Assembly (NCBI GenBank): GCA_007692755.1
Contig: REBL01000078.1
Coordinates: 25,751 to 89,750 of the forward strand
DNA: 64,000 nucleotides
Source: Nodularia sp. (in: cyanobacteria)
GTDB taxonomy: Bacteria > Cyanobacteriota > Cyanobacteriia > Cyanobacteriales > Nostocaceae
Direction: 5' to 3'
Position 1 is the stretch's first letter; every line of letters starts with the position of its first letter. The position numbers and the translations under genes were made by a program. Below are positions 9,502-20,644 of this stretch, one piece after another. The notes under the pieces were generated by a model. It saw only the letters and a list, made by a program, of their open reading frames with translations, ran no database searches and was not told where the DNA came from.

Positions 9502-11175
9502 ATGATCATACAAGACTCTTCTCAAGAATTTGACGTAATTATACTAGGCTCTGGAATCAGTGGCTCAATATTAGCAACCATTTTAGCTAAACATCAAGCT
9601 CGAGTTTTAATGCTTGATAAAAGCACTCATCCTAGATTTGCAATTGGCGAAGCAATGACTTCTCATACAGAGTCACTGCTGTCAGTTCTTAGTCATCAAT
9701 ATTCAATTCCCGAACTTGATTATCTCAGTTCATTTCCTAAAATTAACCAAAATATCACTACATCTTGTGGATATAAACGAGCTTTTGGTTTTTTGTACCA
9801 TCACGAAAATCAAGAACAGTCAGCCCAAGAAAGGATTCTTTGGGGAGTGACCCAGAGTAGCCATTTATTTCGTCAAGATATAGATAACTACTTTGCTAAT
9901 GTAGCAATTAAATACGGAGCAAACTTATTATCTCAAACTATTATTGATACAATCAATATCTATCAAGAAGGCGTTGAAGTTACAATTAAAACTGGTGAAA
10001 AATACACTGCTAATTATTTAGTGGATGCTAGTGGCTATAAATCAATGCTTGCCGAGAAATTTCAACTCCGAAAAAATCCCACTCGCTGCACATGCCATTC
10101 TAGAAGTATTTTTACTCACATGGTTGGTGTTAAAAATATAGATGATTGTTTGTCAGGTATCAGTAATCAAGAAAATATTCTACCTTGGTATCAAGGAACT
10201 GTTCATCATGTCTTCGATGGAGGGTGGATGTGGGTAATTCCCTTCAATAATCATGAAAATTCTACCAATCCTATCTGTAGTGTCGGACTTAATCTTGATA
10301 TAAGACGCTTTCCCAAAAATGGTAAATCCCCTGAACAAGAATTCCAAGATTTAATTGCCAAATTTCCTAGTGTTGCTACTCAGTTTGAAGACGCGCAACT
10401 CGTGCGTGATTGGGTCTCAACAGGTCGGATGCAATATTCATCTCATTCATGTACGGGAGAAAGATTTTACATCCTTCCTCATGCTACGGGATTCATTGAT
10501 CCAATTTTTTCTGTGGGATTAATACAAACTTTCACTACTATTAGTCCATTAGCTGCTTTAATTCTCAAAGCAATTGCTAACAATGACTTTTCTAGTCAAC
10601 AATTTACGGCACTGGCAAAGCTGCAACAAAAGATATTTGATTATTATGATCATATCGCTCATCATACATATATAGCTTTCAGTAATTTTCATCTGATGAA
10701 TATCTGGCTACGGGTGTGGTTACTGCAACATACAATGAGTGTAGCAAAAATCATTTGGTCACAATTGTTAGGATTTTTGATAGTAGATAAGGATGGATAT
10801 CAAGAAAAAAATATTTTACAATTTGCTGAAATTGATTACTTAAATGATATAAATCCCATGACTGAAGGATGGGGTAACAGCTATGTATACAAGGCGATGG
10901 CAGAAATTGCCAAAGTCGAGCAAGGCTTAATTTCTGCCGATGCAGCCGCAGCGAATATTCAATCATTAGTTAATTCTACTAATTGGTTATTTAGGTCTTG
11001 TGGACTGGTAAACCCTGATAATCGCTTTATGGATGTTTTTGACTCACCACGATATAACTTTAGCTTTCTAGCTTATGCGTTTTGGGTCAAATTATTTTTA
11101 AAAAAAGAGGACAGACCATTTGATTTTAAATTCAAAAATTTTATCGATGCAGTACGTCTGGGTATTAAAGTATAG
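9502..11175 (+). CDS. FADH2-dependent halogenase (tryptophan-halogenase superfamily)
   Basis: GSGISG FAD motif, GGWMWVIPF (WxWxIP), GFIDPIFSVGL. Confidence 0.75.
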   Translation: MIIQDSSQEFDVIILGSGISGSILATILAKHQARVLMLDKSTHPRFAIGEAMTSHTESLLSVLSHQYSIPELDYLSSFPKINQNITTSCGYKRAFGFLYHHENQEQSAQERILWGVTQSSHLFRQDIDNYFANVAIKYGANLLSQTIIDTINIYQEGVEVTIKTGEKYTANYLVDASGYKSMLAEKFQLRKNPTRCTCHSRSIFTHMVGVKNIDDCLSGISNQENILPWYQGTVHHVFDGGWMWVIPFNNHENSTNPICSVGLNLDIRRFPKNGKSPEQEFQDLIAKFPSVATQFEDAQLVRDWVSTGRMQYSSHSCTGERFYILPHATGFIDPIFSVGLIQTFTTISPLAALILKAIANNDFSSQQFTALAKLQQKIFDYYDHIAHHTYIAFSNFHLMNIWLRVWLLQHTMSVAKIIWSQLLGFLIVDKDGYQEKNILQFAEIDYLNDINPMTEGWGNSYVYKAMAEIAKVEQGLISADAAAANIQSLVNSTNWLFRSCGLVNPDNRFMDVFDSPRYNFSFLAYAFWVKLFLKKEDRPFDFKFKNFIDAVRLGIKV

Positions 11176-11193
11176 GCAGCAGGAAAATTGATT

Positions 11194-14100
11194 ATGAATT
11201 TGCACGAACTGCTAGTAAAACTGTCTGAGTGTGGTGTAAAACTATGTGTAGACAAAAATAATTCTCAACAATTACACATCCGTGCTGCCAAGGGAACTTT
11301 AACACCAGAACTACAGAAATCTCTGGCTGAACATAAAGCACAAATTCTATTGTTGCTGCGCGAACTCGATACAGGTATAAAATTAGCTGAATTGCCAACC
11401 ATCACTCCCTGTCTTCAAGAACGTCACCAACCGTTCCCTTTGACAGATATGCAACATGCCTTTTGGGTGGGACGTAGTGGAGTATTAGAACTTGGTAATT
11501 TATCTAATCATGGTTATTACGAAATTGAAGGGTATGACCTAAATTTAGAACGATTGAACTGGGGACTACAACAATTAATTGAACGCCATGAGATGCTGCG
11601 GGCAATAGTTCTGCCAGAAGGTCAGCAGCAGATTTTGGACAGGGTTCCTCTCTATCAAATGCCGATTGTGGATCTCAGAGCCAAAAATGAAGAAATAGTT
11701 AACCAAGAACTAGCAACCATACGCGACCGCCTTTCCCATCAAGTCTTACCAGCCCATCAGTGGCCTTTGTTTGAATTTAGTGCCACCCTTTTAGATCAAA
11801 AGCGTGTCCGATTGCATGTGAGCTATGATTTGTTAGTTTTTGATGCTTGGAGTCTGTTTCGTTTATTTGAAGAGTGGTTTCAACTGTACCAAAATCCTGG
11901 TGTGGCATTACCTCCTTTAGAACTGTCTTTCCGCGATTATGTCTTGGCAGAACAACGCCTACAACAGACATCAATATATCAGCGATCGCAAGATTATTGG
12001 TACAGTCGTTTAGATCACTTACCTCCACCCCCAGACTTACCCTTAGCGAAAAACCCCCAAGAACTCAAACAGCCCCGATGCCAGCGTTATCAAAGTCATC
12101 TGCATCCAGATGATTGGCAAAAATTACAACAAAAAGCAGCTCACATTGGTTTAACTGCCTCTGGGGTTTTATTGGCGGCTTTTGCCGAAATATTAACTCT
12201 TTGGAGCAAACATTCCCAATTTACCTTGAATATTGCCTTATTTAATCGCCTGCCTCTCCATCCCCAAATCCAGGATATTTTAGGAGATTTTACTTCTGCA
12301 ACTTTATTAGCAATCGATAATTCGCCACCAGACACTTTTACTAACCGCGCCCTCCGCCTCCAGCAACAACTGTGGCAAGATTTAGAACACCGCTACTTTA
12401 GTGGAGTGAAAGTCACACGGGAATTGGCTCGTCAGCAAGGTACATATCCTATAGCCATGCCAATTGTCTTCACCAGCACCCTGGGCTTAAGTAAACTTAG
12501 TCAGGAAACCTTAACTTTCAGTCATTTTGGCGAATTAGTCTATGGCATCAGCCAAGCATCCCAAGTATGGATAGATGTTCAAGTTTGGGAAGAAAAAGGG
12601 GTATTAACTTTTAATTGGGATGTAGTCGAAGAACTGTTTCCTGCTGGTTTGATTGCAGATATGTTTGAAGCATATTGTCGCTTTCTCCAACAACTATTTA
12701 CTACAGAAACGGCATGGGTGGAAACAACTCGACAATTGATTTCTCCCATTCAATTAGCGCAACGAGATGCCGTTAACGCTACAAACACCAATGTTGCAGA
12801 CGAACTGCTGCACACTCTATTTACAACACAAATACCAATGCGAGCAGAGAAACCTGCCGTGATTGCACCCCAACGTACCCTCTCTTACCGAGAATTATCC
12901 CAACAAGCCAATCAATTAGGCCATCGACTGCGACGCTTGGGAGTTCAGCCTAATCAGCTAGTGGCGGTAGTCATGGAAAAGGGATGGGAGCAAATTATCG
13001 CCGTCCTGGGGATTTTAATATCTGGGTCTGCTTACGTTCCTATTGATCCTCAATTGCCGCGAGAGCGACGGGAATATTTATTAGAGAATAGCGAAACTCA
13101 AATAATTATCACCCAGTCTTGGCTACGGGAAGTATTAGACTTACCGACAAATATCATCCAACTGTGTATTGAAGACCTAGCTAATGAACCTCAACAGCCG
13201 CTAGAACCAATTCAAACCTTAGATGACTTAGCCTACTTAATCTATACGTCTGGTTCTACAGGTTTTCCTAAAGGAGTCATGATTAATCATCGTGGCGTAG
13301 TCAATACTATTCTTGATATCAACCAGCGCTTTGGTGTAAATGCCACGGATCGAGTATTGGCACTTTCATCCCTGAGCTTTGATTTGTCAGTTTATGACAT
13401 TTTTGGCACTTTAGCTGCTGGGGGAACCATTGTTATCCCTCAAGCGGCTCGCGATCGCGAGCCAACTCACTGGGCAGAATTATGCCAGCAGCACCAAATC
13501 ACCCTGTGGAACTCAGTACCCGCCCTGATGCAGATGATGGTAGATTATGCCATCAATCACCCTGAAGTCTTAGCGCATCTCCGACTGGTGCTGCTAAGTG
13601 GAGATTGGCTACCCCTTACCTTACCTACTCAAATTCAAACTTTCAGCCCAGATATTCAAGTCATTAGCTTAGGTGGTGCCACAGAAGCCTCTATCTGGTC
13701 GATTCTTTATCCTATAAATGCAGTTGATCCCACTTGGAAAAGTATTCCCTATGGTTATCCGATGATTAACCAGCATTTTCATGTTCTTAATGCCACACTA
13801 GAACCTTGCCCTGTGTGGGTTCCCGGACAACTTTACATTGGCGGCGTGGGACTGGCTCGTGGTTACTGGCGACAAGATGAAAAAACAGCAAGAAATTTTT
13901 TGACCCATCCTAGTACAGGTGAGAGATTGTACAGAACAGGGGATGTAGGTCGTTACCTGCCCGATGGCACGATTGAATTTTTAGGTCGAGAAGATTCCCA
14001 AGTCAAGATAGGTGGCTACCGAATTGAACTTGGTGAAATTGAAGCTGTATTGGTGCAAAACCCTGCTGTGCGCGCGGCTGTAGTCACCGTCGTTGGGGAA

Positions 14101-14664
14101 GCACCGAGCGATCGCCGATTGATCGCTTATGTGGTTCTACACAACTCAATTCCCGCTAACGAATTGTCCCATTTGATGCGTGAGCAATTACCAGAATATA
14201 TGGTACCGTCTGTTTTCAGAATTCTGGATACTTTGCCCCTATCAGCCAATGGTAAAGTAGACCGCCGCAGTCTGCCGCAACCTGAGAATTTACTGCTCAA
14301 CGCGGAAGAGGATTATGTAGCTCCCCAAACTGATATCGAGCAAAGAATTGCCACTGTTTGGCAAGCAGTTTTGAACTTAGAAAATGTGGGAGTAAATCAT
14401 AATTTTTTTGAAATTGGTGGCAACTCATTATTAATTGTAAAGATTTTCAATAAACTCACAATAATTTTGCCAGATTATGTAGAATATATATCATTAGTGG
14501 ATTTGTTTAAATATCCCACAATTCAGTCTTTAGCTAAATATTGCGATCAAGCTAAACAAAGCAATGTATCACAGCAGCAAACTGTGAAATTAAAAAAGCA
14601 ACTACAAGATGGTAAGAGTCGTATCCAGCAAAGATTTCACAAATCAAGGGTGGCTAATTTATAA
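11194..14664 (+). CDS. NRPS: TubC docking-Cy-A(Cys)-PCP
   Basis: TubC_N-like N-terminus; Cy motif DLLVFD; A-domain code read by eye as DLYNLSLIW(K) = Cys; PCP FFEIGGNSLL. Confidence 0.92.
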   Translation: MNLHELLVKLSECGVKLCVDKNNSQQLHIRAAKGTLTPELQKSLAEHKAQILLLLRELDTGIKLAELPTITPCLQERHQPFPLTDMQHAFWVGRSGVLELGNLSNHGYYEIEGYDLNLERLNWGLQQLIERHEMLRAIVLPEGQQQILDRVPLYQMPIVDLRAKNEEIVNQELATIRDRLSHQVLPAHQWPLFEFSATLLDQKRVRLHVSYDLLVFDAWSLFRLFEEWFQLYQNPGVALPPLELSFRDYVLAEQRLQQTSIYQRSQDYWYSRLDHLPPPPDLPLAKNPQELKQPRCQRYQSHLHPDDWQKLQQKAAHIGLTASGVLLAAFAEILTLWSKHSQFTLNIALFNRLPLHPQIQDILGDFTSATLLAIDNSPPDTFTNRALRLQQQLWQDLEHRYFSGVKVTRELARQQGTYPIAMPIVFTSTLGLSKLSQETLTFSHFGELVYGISQASQVWIDVQVWEEKGVLTFNWDVVEELFPAGLIADMFEAYCRFLQQLFTTETAWVETTRQLISPIQLAQRDAVNATNTNVADELLHTLFTTQIPMRAEKPAVIAPQRTLSYRELSQQANQLGHRLRRLGVQPNQLVAVVMEKGWEQIIAVLGILISGSAYVPIDPQLPRERREYLLENSETQIIITQSWLREVLDLPTNIIQLCIEDLANEPQQPLEPIQTLDDLAYLIYTSGSTGFPKGVMINHRGVVNTILDINQRFGVNATDRVLALSSLSFDLSVYDIFGTLAAGGTIVIPQAARDREPTHWAELCQQHQITLWNSVPALMQMMVDYAINHPEVLAHLRLVLLSGDWLPLTLPTQIQTFSPDIQVISLGGATEASIWSILYPINAVDPTWKSIPYGYPMINQHFHVLNATLEPCPVWVPGQLYIGGVGLARGYWRQDEKTARNFLTHPSTGERLYRTGDVGRYLPDGTIEFLGREDSQVKIGGYRIELGEIEAVLVQNPAVRAAVVTVVGEAPSDRRLIAYVVLHNSIPANELSHLMREQLPEYMVPSVFRILDTLPLSANGKVDRRSLPQPENLLLNAEEDYVAPQTDIEQRIATVWQAVLNLENVGVNHNFFEIGGNSLLIVKIFNKLTIILPDYVEYISLVDLFKYPTIQSLAKYCDQAKQSNVSQQQTVKLKKQLQDGKSRIQQRFHKSRVANL

Positions 14665-14716
14665 ATAGATTTAATTCTTTTTTAGGAAATTATCTAAAAT
14701 ATGCCCCAAATTTTAG

Positions 14717-17700
14717 TTGGATATAAAAATAGGTAAAAATAGTTTTACAAGAGAGATAAAAGCCTTGAAATCTCAACAAAATGGCTTAGAAGTAGCAGTA
14801 ATTGGTCTTGCAGGACGTTTTCCCGGCAGCAAAAATATTGAGAATTTTTGGCAAAACCTCAGCCAGGGATTTGAGTTTGCTTCAGTCCTAGATGTAGAGT
14901 CTTCAGCAGCCAATCAAACGATTAAAGCCGCCGCTTTACTAGAAAATATTGAACAGTTTGATGCCGCATTTTTCGGCTTTAATCCCAGAGAAGCTGAAAT
15001 TATGGACCCTCAGCACCGTCTTTTTTTAGAATGTGCTTGGGAAGCGCTAGAAAACGCCGGCTATGATTCTGAACGGGAAGAAAGACTCATTGGAGTTTAT
15101 GCCGGAGTGGGAACAAGTACTTACTTACTTTATAATCTTTTTCCCAACAAATTGAAGGAATCAATGGGATATTTCCCCATCCTTCTAGCTTCTGATAAAG
15201 ATTATGTTCCCACCCGCGTATCCTATAAATTAAATCTCAAAGGACCCAGTGTTTGTATTGGCACAGCCTGTTCAAGTTCCTTAGTCGCCGCGCATTTTGC
15301 CTATCAAAGTTTGCTGAATGGTGAATGCGATATGGCTTTAGCAGCCGGGGTTTCGATTAAAGCACCCCAAACCGTAGATACACTGTGTCCCGAAGGTATT
15401 GCTGCTGATGGACACTGTAGAGCTTTTGATGCCCAAGCTCAGGGTACTATTGGTGGGAATGGTATCGGAGTCGTAGTTCTGAAACGTCTGGCAGATGCGA
15501 TCGCTGATCAGGACTATATCTATGCAGTGATCAAAGGATCAGCTATTAACAATGATGGATCTGTAAAAGTTAGCTACACCGCACCGAGCCAAGATGCACA
15601 AGCTAGGGTAATTCGCGCTGCTCAAATCATGGCGGAAGTAGAGCCAGAAACTATTACTTACATAGAAACTCATGGAACTGGCACCCCAATGGGCGATCCC
15701 ATTGAAATTGCCGCCCTCACTCAGGCATTTGCTACAGACCAAAAAGGCTACTGTGCCATTGGTTCAGTCAAAACTAATATTGGGCATTTAGATGCAGCCG
15801 CAGGTATTGCAGGCTTAATCAAAACCATTCTGGCACTAGATCATCAAACCATACCCCCCAGCCTGAATTTCGCCATCCCCAACCCTCAGATCGATTTTGC
15901 TAATAGTCCGTTTTACGTTAATCATCAGTTAGCCGAATGGAAAACCAACAGCTTGCCCCGTCGTGCTGGAGTGAGTTCTTTTGGATTTGGTGGGACAAAT
16001 GCTCATATAATCCTCGAAGAAGCGCCCCCCGTAGCAACGTCTGCACCATCTCGCCCTTGGCAGTTGCTGAGCATATCTACCAAAACCAACTCAGCTTTAG
16101 AGACAACAATAGCCAACTTAGTCCAGCACTTACAACAACATTCCCAACTAAATTTAGCCGATGTCGCTTACACCTTACAAATAGGGCGGAGAGAGTTTGA
16201 TCATAGACAGATAGTGGTTTGCCGAGATGTAGAAGATGCCATAGTTGCCCTTGCAGATACTAAACGAGTTCTCACCAGCATCGCCACGAAGAACCATCCT
16301 TCAGTAGCATTTATGTTTACCGGACTGGGAACACAATACGTTGACATGGGGTGGGAACTCTATCAAACTGAACCGACATTTCGCGATCGCCTCGATTACT
16401 GTTGCCAATATCTGCAACCTCTCCTCAATCTTGACCTGCGAGATTTACTCTATCCTCATCGCCAGCAAAAATCTACCAACTCCAGCAAGAGTCAACCACC
16501 ATCGGGTCTCAATTTGCGTCAGATGCTAGGACGTGAAGCAGAACCTGACAATGCCACCACCCAACAACTTAATCAAACTTGTTATACTCAACCGGCTATG
16601 TTTGTCATTGAGTATGCCCTCGCTCAGTTGTGGATGTCTTGGGGAATTCGTCCAGTGGCCATGATTGGCTACAGCATAGGTGAATATGTCGCCGCAACTT
16701 TAGCAGGCGTATTATCTTTAGAAGACGCTCTGACTCTGGTTGCCCAACGAGCGCAAATGATTCAAACTCTGCCAGAGGGGGCAATGCTGGCAGTGCCTCT
16801 GTCAGAAATCGAAGTACGTCCTTTATTAAAGGAAAAACTCACCTTATCAGCCATCAACGGACTCAAACTTTGTGTAATTGCCGGAGACACAGAGGCTGTA
16901 GCAGAATTGACATCGCATCTGACTGATAAGGGAGTGGTTTGTCGGCGTTTGCAGACATCCCATGCCTTTCATTCTCAGATGATGCAGCCGATATCCTCCA
17001 ACTTGACCGAGTTAGTCAAAACTATCAAATTCCAGCCACCGCAAATTCCTTACATTTCAAATGTTACAGGCAATTGGATTACCGCCGCTCAAGCCACAGA
17101 CCCGAACTATTGGACACAACATCTATGTCAACCCGTGCGCTTTGCAGATGGAATCAAGGAGTTATGGAAAAAACATACTCCCATTTTCTTGGAGGTAGGC
17201 GTAGGGCAGACATTGACCAGCTTAACGCTACAGTGTTTAGAGAACGAGCAAGTAACAGATCAAGTTGTATTGCCTTCTGTGCGCCACTCCTATGAACAGC
17301 AATCTGATGTGACATTTTTACTCAACACACTAGGTCAATTATGGCTTTCAGGGGTTGAAATTAATTGGCAGAAATTTTATGCTCACGAATCCCGTCATCG
17401 TGTTCCGCTTCCTACTTATCCCTTTGAACGTCAGCGTTACTGGGTTAAACCTCCTCACACAACCGGAACATCAGACCTGTGGGTGAAAATTATAAGTGCT
17501 GCACAAAGGCAAGCCGTTGAGGGTATTGCTGGACTAGACTCGCAAGTTTATCAAGAGCAAAGACTGTGGTTAGAGCGGTTGTGTACTGCCTACATGAATC
17601 AAACACTGAGGCAGTTAGGTGCTTTTAGCCAACCATCTGCAACCTATTCGGTCGAGGAGTTGTGCCAAGAATGTAAAATTATTCCCCGCTATCGAGAACT

Positions 17701-20548
17701 ATTAGCTCGATGGCTAAATGTATTAGTCGAGCAGAAACAATTACAACAAGATCAAGCAGGACGTTTTCATGAGCTTCTGCCCTTGTCAGCATCTGTGGCT
17801 GACCTCATTCGAGAAGTTCGACTTAGATCAGCAGACATCCTCGATTGGATTGACATTTATCAAACCTATGGTGAAAATCTCCCAGCCATTCTCATCGGCG
17901 AAAAAGAACCTTTAGAGTTTCATTTTTCTATGAAACTTCAGGAACAAGATGCGGCAGTTCCTAACTACCCTACCCAGCACTACTACAAACCTATTCTCCG
18001 CGCGATCGCTCAACAACTAGTGGAGTCATTACCACCCCACACACCTTTGAGAATTTTGGAACTTGGTGCCGGAACTGGTACTGCCACAGAAGAATTACTG
18101 CCTGTATTGCCGAATGGCACAACTCACTATACATTCACTGATGTTAGTGGAATATTTTTAAAAGCAGCCCAGAAAAAATTTAGTCAGTATCCTTTTATTG
18201 AATATGGTGTGTTAGACATTGAGCAGTCCCCGCAAGAACAGGGATACTCGTCCCACGGTTTTGATGTCATTGTGGCCTTCAATGTGCTGCATGTGGCTCG
18301 TAATATTGGGGATACCCTGGAACGTGTTCGTTCTCTATTGGCTCCCGGTGGCTTCCTTCTGTTATGGGAAATTACTCAAGCGCGATTAGAAGCTGACATC
18401 ATGGACGGTGTACTCATGAATCCCATTGCGGATCAAGATGGCAACCGCAACATGGGCAATCCCTTTTTATCCCCAGATCAATGGCAAGCGGAATTGACAG
18501 ATCACGGGTTTAAACGAGTCGCCACATTCTCCGAATTTACTGTATTTGGAGAACATATTATTCTCGCTCAAACTGAATCATCGGCAGTATTATCAGCATC
18601 TCCAGCCTTGACAGACTTGACTCCTGCTGTGGCATCAGGCAAACAACCTGATATTGCCGACTGGTTTTATATCCCATCCTGGCAACGCACCATACTCACC
18701 TCTGTGAGAATGCCAACTAGTCAGTCGGAATGCTGGTTAATCTTCATTGATCAGTGTAATTTGGGAGTCCCAATTGTTCAACAACTCCAATCTGAGGGTG
18801 AGACCGTAATTACAGTTAATGTAGGCAACCAATTTAGTTGTCAGGAGGAATCTGACCTAAGTTATACAATTAATCCTCAACAACAACAAGACTACAACAC
18901 TCTATGCCAAAAACTGCGTCATCTCAATTTGACACCAAAAGCAATTGTACATTTGTGGAGTGTGACACACCATCAATCCAGCACAACAGCACTAGAATCA
19001 TTTGACCAAACTCAAGATTTAGGCTTTTACAGCTTACTATTCTTGACTCAGGCACTCAGTCAACAGTATGGGACTGATGAGTGTCAAATTACAGTCATTG
19101 CTAACAATATGCAGTCAGTCACTGGGGAAGAAATTCTGTACCCAGAAAAATCAACAGTACTAGGACTAGTAAAAGTTATTCCCCAAGAATACCCCCACAT
19201 CAAGTGTCGTAGCATTGATATTGACTTAGCCACGCCACAGCCACCAGAGAAACTGATCAAACAACTGGTAAAACAACTAACTCATCCTACAGATGATCAA
19301 GCGATCGCCTATCGCCATCATCATAGCTGGGTGCAAAATTTTCGGCCAATCCGATTGCAGCCACAACAGAAATCCGGAATTAAATTCCGGACAGGGGGAA
19401 CCTATCTCATTACTGGTGGATTGGGAAATCTGGGCTTAATATTAGCAAAATATCTCGTACAGCAAGGAAACACTAAATTAATCTTAACAGGGCGATCGCG
19501 TTTACCAGAGCGAGAACAATGGGCGGAATGGCTATCTACTCACGATACAGAAAATAGAATCAGTCGCCAAATTCAAAAAGTTCTCGAACTAGAAAAACTA
19601 AGCGCTCAAGTACTAGTAATTAATGCCGACATAGCCAACCTCGAACAAATGCAAGCAGCAATTTTACAAGCTGAAGCAAAATTTGGTCAGATTAACGGTG
19701 TAATTCATGCTGCTGGTATTCCTGGACAATTATCTGCAATTGCCCAAATAAATAAAACAGATTGTGAACAGCAGTTCCACGCCAAAATTCGGGGTCTTTT
19801 AGTCTTAGAACATCTGTTACAAAACAAACCCTTAGACTTTTGCATATTAATGTCTTCGCTGGCATCAGTTTTGGGAGGACGGGGTTTAGCTGCTTACTCA
19901 TCAGCAAATATTTTCATGGATGCTTTTGTGAGTAAGCAACATCAAAAAGCCTCTTTCCCTTGGATTAGCATTAATTGGGATACTTGGCAAGTGGGAACAG
20001 ACTATTCACAAAGTTTATTTTCAGATACCAGTTTTACTGAGTTTGCATTTACAGCGCCAGAAGGTATTAATGCTTTTGCCAGAATTGCTGCGTGTGATGA
20101 ATTAAACCAGGTGTTAGTTTCTACTGGCAATCTTCCAGGGCGAATTACAGCAGTTAATCAGTATCATGCTTTATCACAGAGAATTGGTAATAAAACTACT
20201 AACTTATCTTTACCGCGCTCTCGACCTAATTTAAAAAATTCCTACAATCCGCCTAAGAGTGAAATAGAGTGCCAGTTAGTTGAAAGTTTTGAAAACTTTC
20301 TAGGATTTGCACAAGTAGGCATTCACGATAACTTCTTTGCTTTGGGAGGTGATTCTCTCACAGGTAGTATTTTAATCAATCAACTGCGAGATAAGTTTCA
20401 AATAGAATTACCTGTTCGTTCACTTTTTGAAGCACCGACCGTAGCCGAGTTAGCTATAAGGATTGAAAAATTTCTCATAGATGAATTAAATGAACTATCA
20501 GAAGAGGATGCGAATTCGATGTTGCAATACCAATCCTTTGTAGAGTAG
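14717..20548 (+). CDS. Type I PKS: KS-AT-cMT-KR-ACP
   Basis: KS GTACSSSLVAAH; AT GYSIGEYVAATLAG/SHAFHS; MT LELGAGTGTAT; KR TGGLGNLG...YSSAN; ACP FALGGDSLTG; TTG start at 14717. Confidence 0.92.
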   Translation: MDIKIGKNSFTREIKALKSQQNGLEVAVIGLAGRFPGSKNIENFWQNLSQGFEFASVLDVESSAANQTIKAAALLENIEQFDAAFFGFNPREAEIMDPQHRLFLECAWEALENAGYDSEREERLIGVYAGVGTSTYLLYNLFPNKLKESMGYFPILLASDKDYVPTRVSYKLNLKGPSVCIGTACSSSLVAAHFAYQSLLNGECDMALAAGVSIKAPQTVDTLCPEGIAADGHCRAFDAQAQGTIGGNGIGVVVLKRLADAIADQDYIYAVIKGSAINNDGSVKVSYTAPSQDAQARVIRAAQIMAEVEPETITYIETHGTGTPMGDPIEIAALTQAFATDQKGYCAIGSVKTNIGHLDAAAGIAGLIKTILALDHQTIPPSLNFAIPNPQIDFANSPFYVNHQLAEWKTNSLPRRAGVSSFGFGGTNAHIILEEAPPVATSAPSRPWQLLSISTKTNSALETTIANLVQHLQQHSQLNLADVAYTLQIGRREFDHRQIVVCRDVEDAIVALADTKRVLTSIATKNHPSVAFMFTGLGTQYVDMGWELYQTEPTFRDRLDYCCQYLQPLLNLDLRDLLYPHRQQKSTNSSKSQPPSGLNLRQMLGREAEPDNATTQQLNQTCYTQPAMFVIEYALAQLWMSWGIRPVAMIGYSIGEYVAATLAGVLSLEDALTLVAQRAQMIQTLPEGAMLAVPLSEIEVRPLLKEKLTLSAINGLKLCVIAGDTEAVAELTSHLTDKGVVCRRLQTSHAFHSQMMQPISSNLTELVKTIKFQPPQIPYISNVTGNWITAAQATDPNYWTQHLCQPVRFADGIKELWKKHTPIFLEVGVGQTLTSLTLQCLENEQVTDQVVLPSVRHSYEQQSDVTFLLNTLGQLWLSGVEINWQKFYAHESRHRVPLPTYPFERQRYWVKPPHTTGTSDLWVKIISAAQRQAVEGIAGLDSQVYQEQRLWLERLCTAYMNQTLRQLGAFSQPSATYSVEELCQECKIIPRYRELLARWLNVLVEQKQLQQDQAGRFHELLPLSASVADLIREVRLRSADILDWIDIYQTYGENLPAILIGEKEPLEFHFSMKLQEQDAAVPNYPTQHYYKPILRAIAQQLVESLPPHTPLRILELGAGTGTATEELLPVLPNGTTHYTFTDVSGIFLKAAQKKFSQYPFIEYGVLDIEQSPQEQGYSSHGFDVIVAFNVLHVARNIGDTLERVRSLLAPGGFLLLWEITQARLEADIMDGVLMNPIADQDGNRNMGNPFLSPDQWQAELTDHGFKRVATFSEFTVFGEHIILAQTESSAVLSASPALTDLTPAVASGKQPDIADWFYIPSWQRTILTSVRMPTSQSECWLIFIDQCNLGVPIVQQLQSEGETVITVNVGNQFSCQEESDLSYTINPQQQQDYNTLCQKLRHLNLTPKAIVHLWSVTHHQSSTTALESFDQTQDLGFYSLLFLTQALSQQYGTDECQITVIANNMQSVTGEEILYPEKSTVLGLVKVIPQEYPHIKCRSIDIDLATPQPPEKLIKQLVKQLTHPTDDQAIAYRHHHSWVQNFRPIRLQPQQKSGIKFRTGGTYLITGGLGNLGLILAKYLVQQGNTKLILTGRSRLPEREQWAEWLSTHDTENRISRQIQKVLELEKLSAQVLVINADIANLEQMQAAILQAEAKFGQINGVIHAAGIPGQLSAIAQINKTDCEQQFHAKIRGLLVLEHLLQNKPLDFCILMSSLASVLGGRGLAAYSSANIFMDAFVSKQHQKASFPWISINWDTWQVGTDYSQSLFSDTSFTEFAFTAPEGINAFARIAACDELNQVLVSTGNLPGRITAVNQYHALSQRIGNKTTNLSLPRSRPNLKNSYNPPKSEIECQLVESFENFLGFAQVGIHDNFFALGGDSLTGSILINQLRDKFQIELPVRSLFEAPTVAELAIRIEKFLIDELNELSEEDANSMLQYQSFVE

Positions 20549-20644
20549 CATCGGCTAACATTTCTCATGATTTAAATCTTCAGTAACTAGTTAGCTAAAT
20601 CATATCATTTGGAATGTAAATAAGTTTACAAATACAGTAAAAAA

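Noticed and set aside
11777-12335. Minus-strand and alternative-frame ORFs within NRPS/PKS genes (here and throughout 11-42 kb)
   Set aside because: All lie antisense to, or out of frame in, long multidomain genes with clear motifs.
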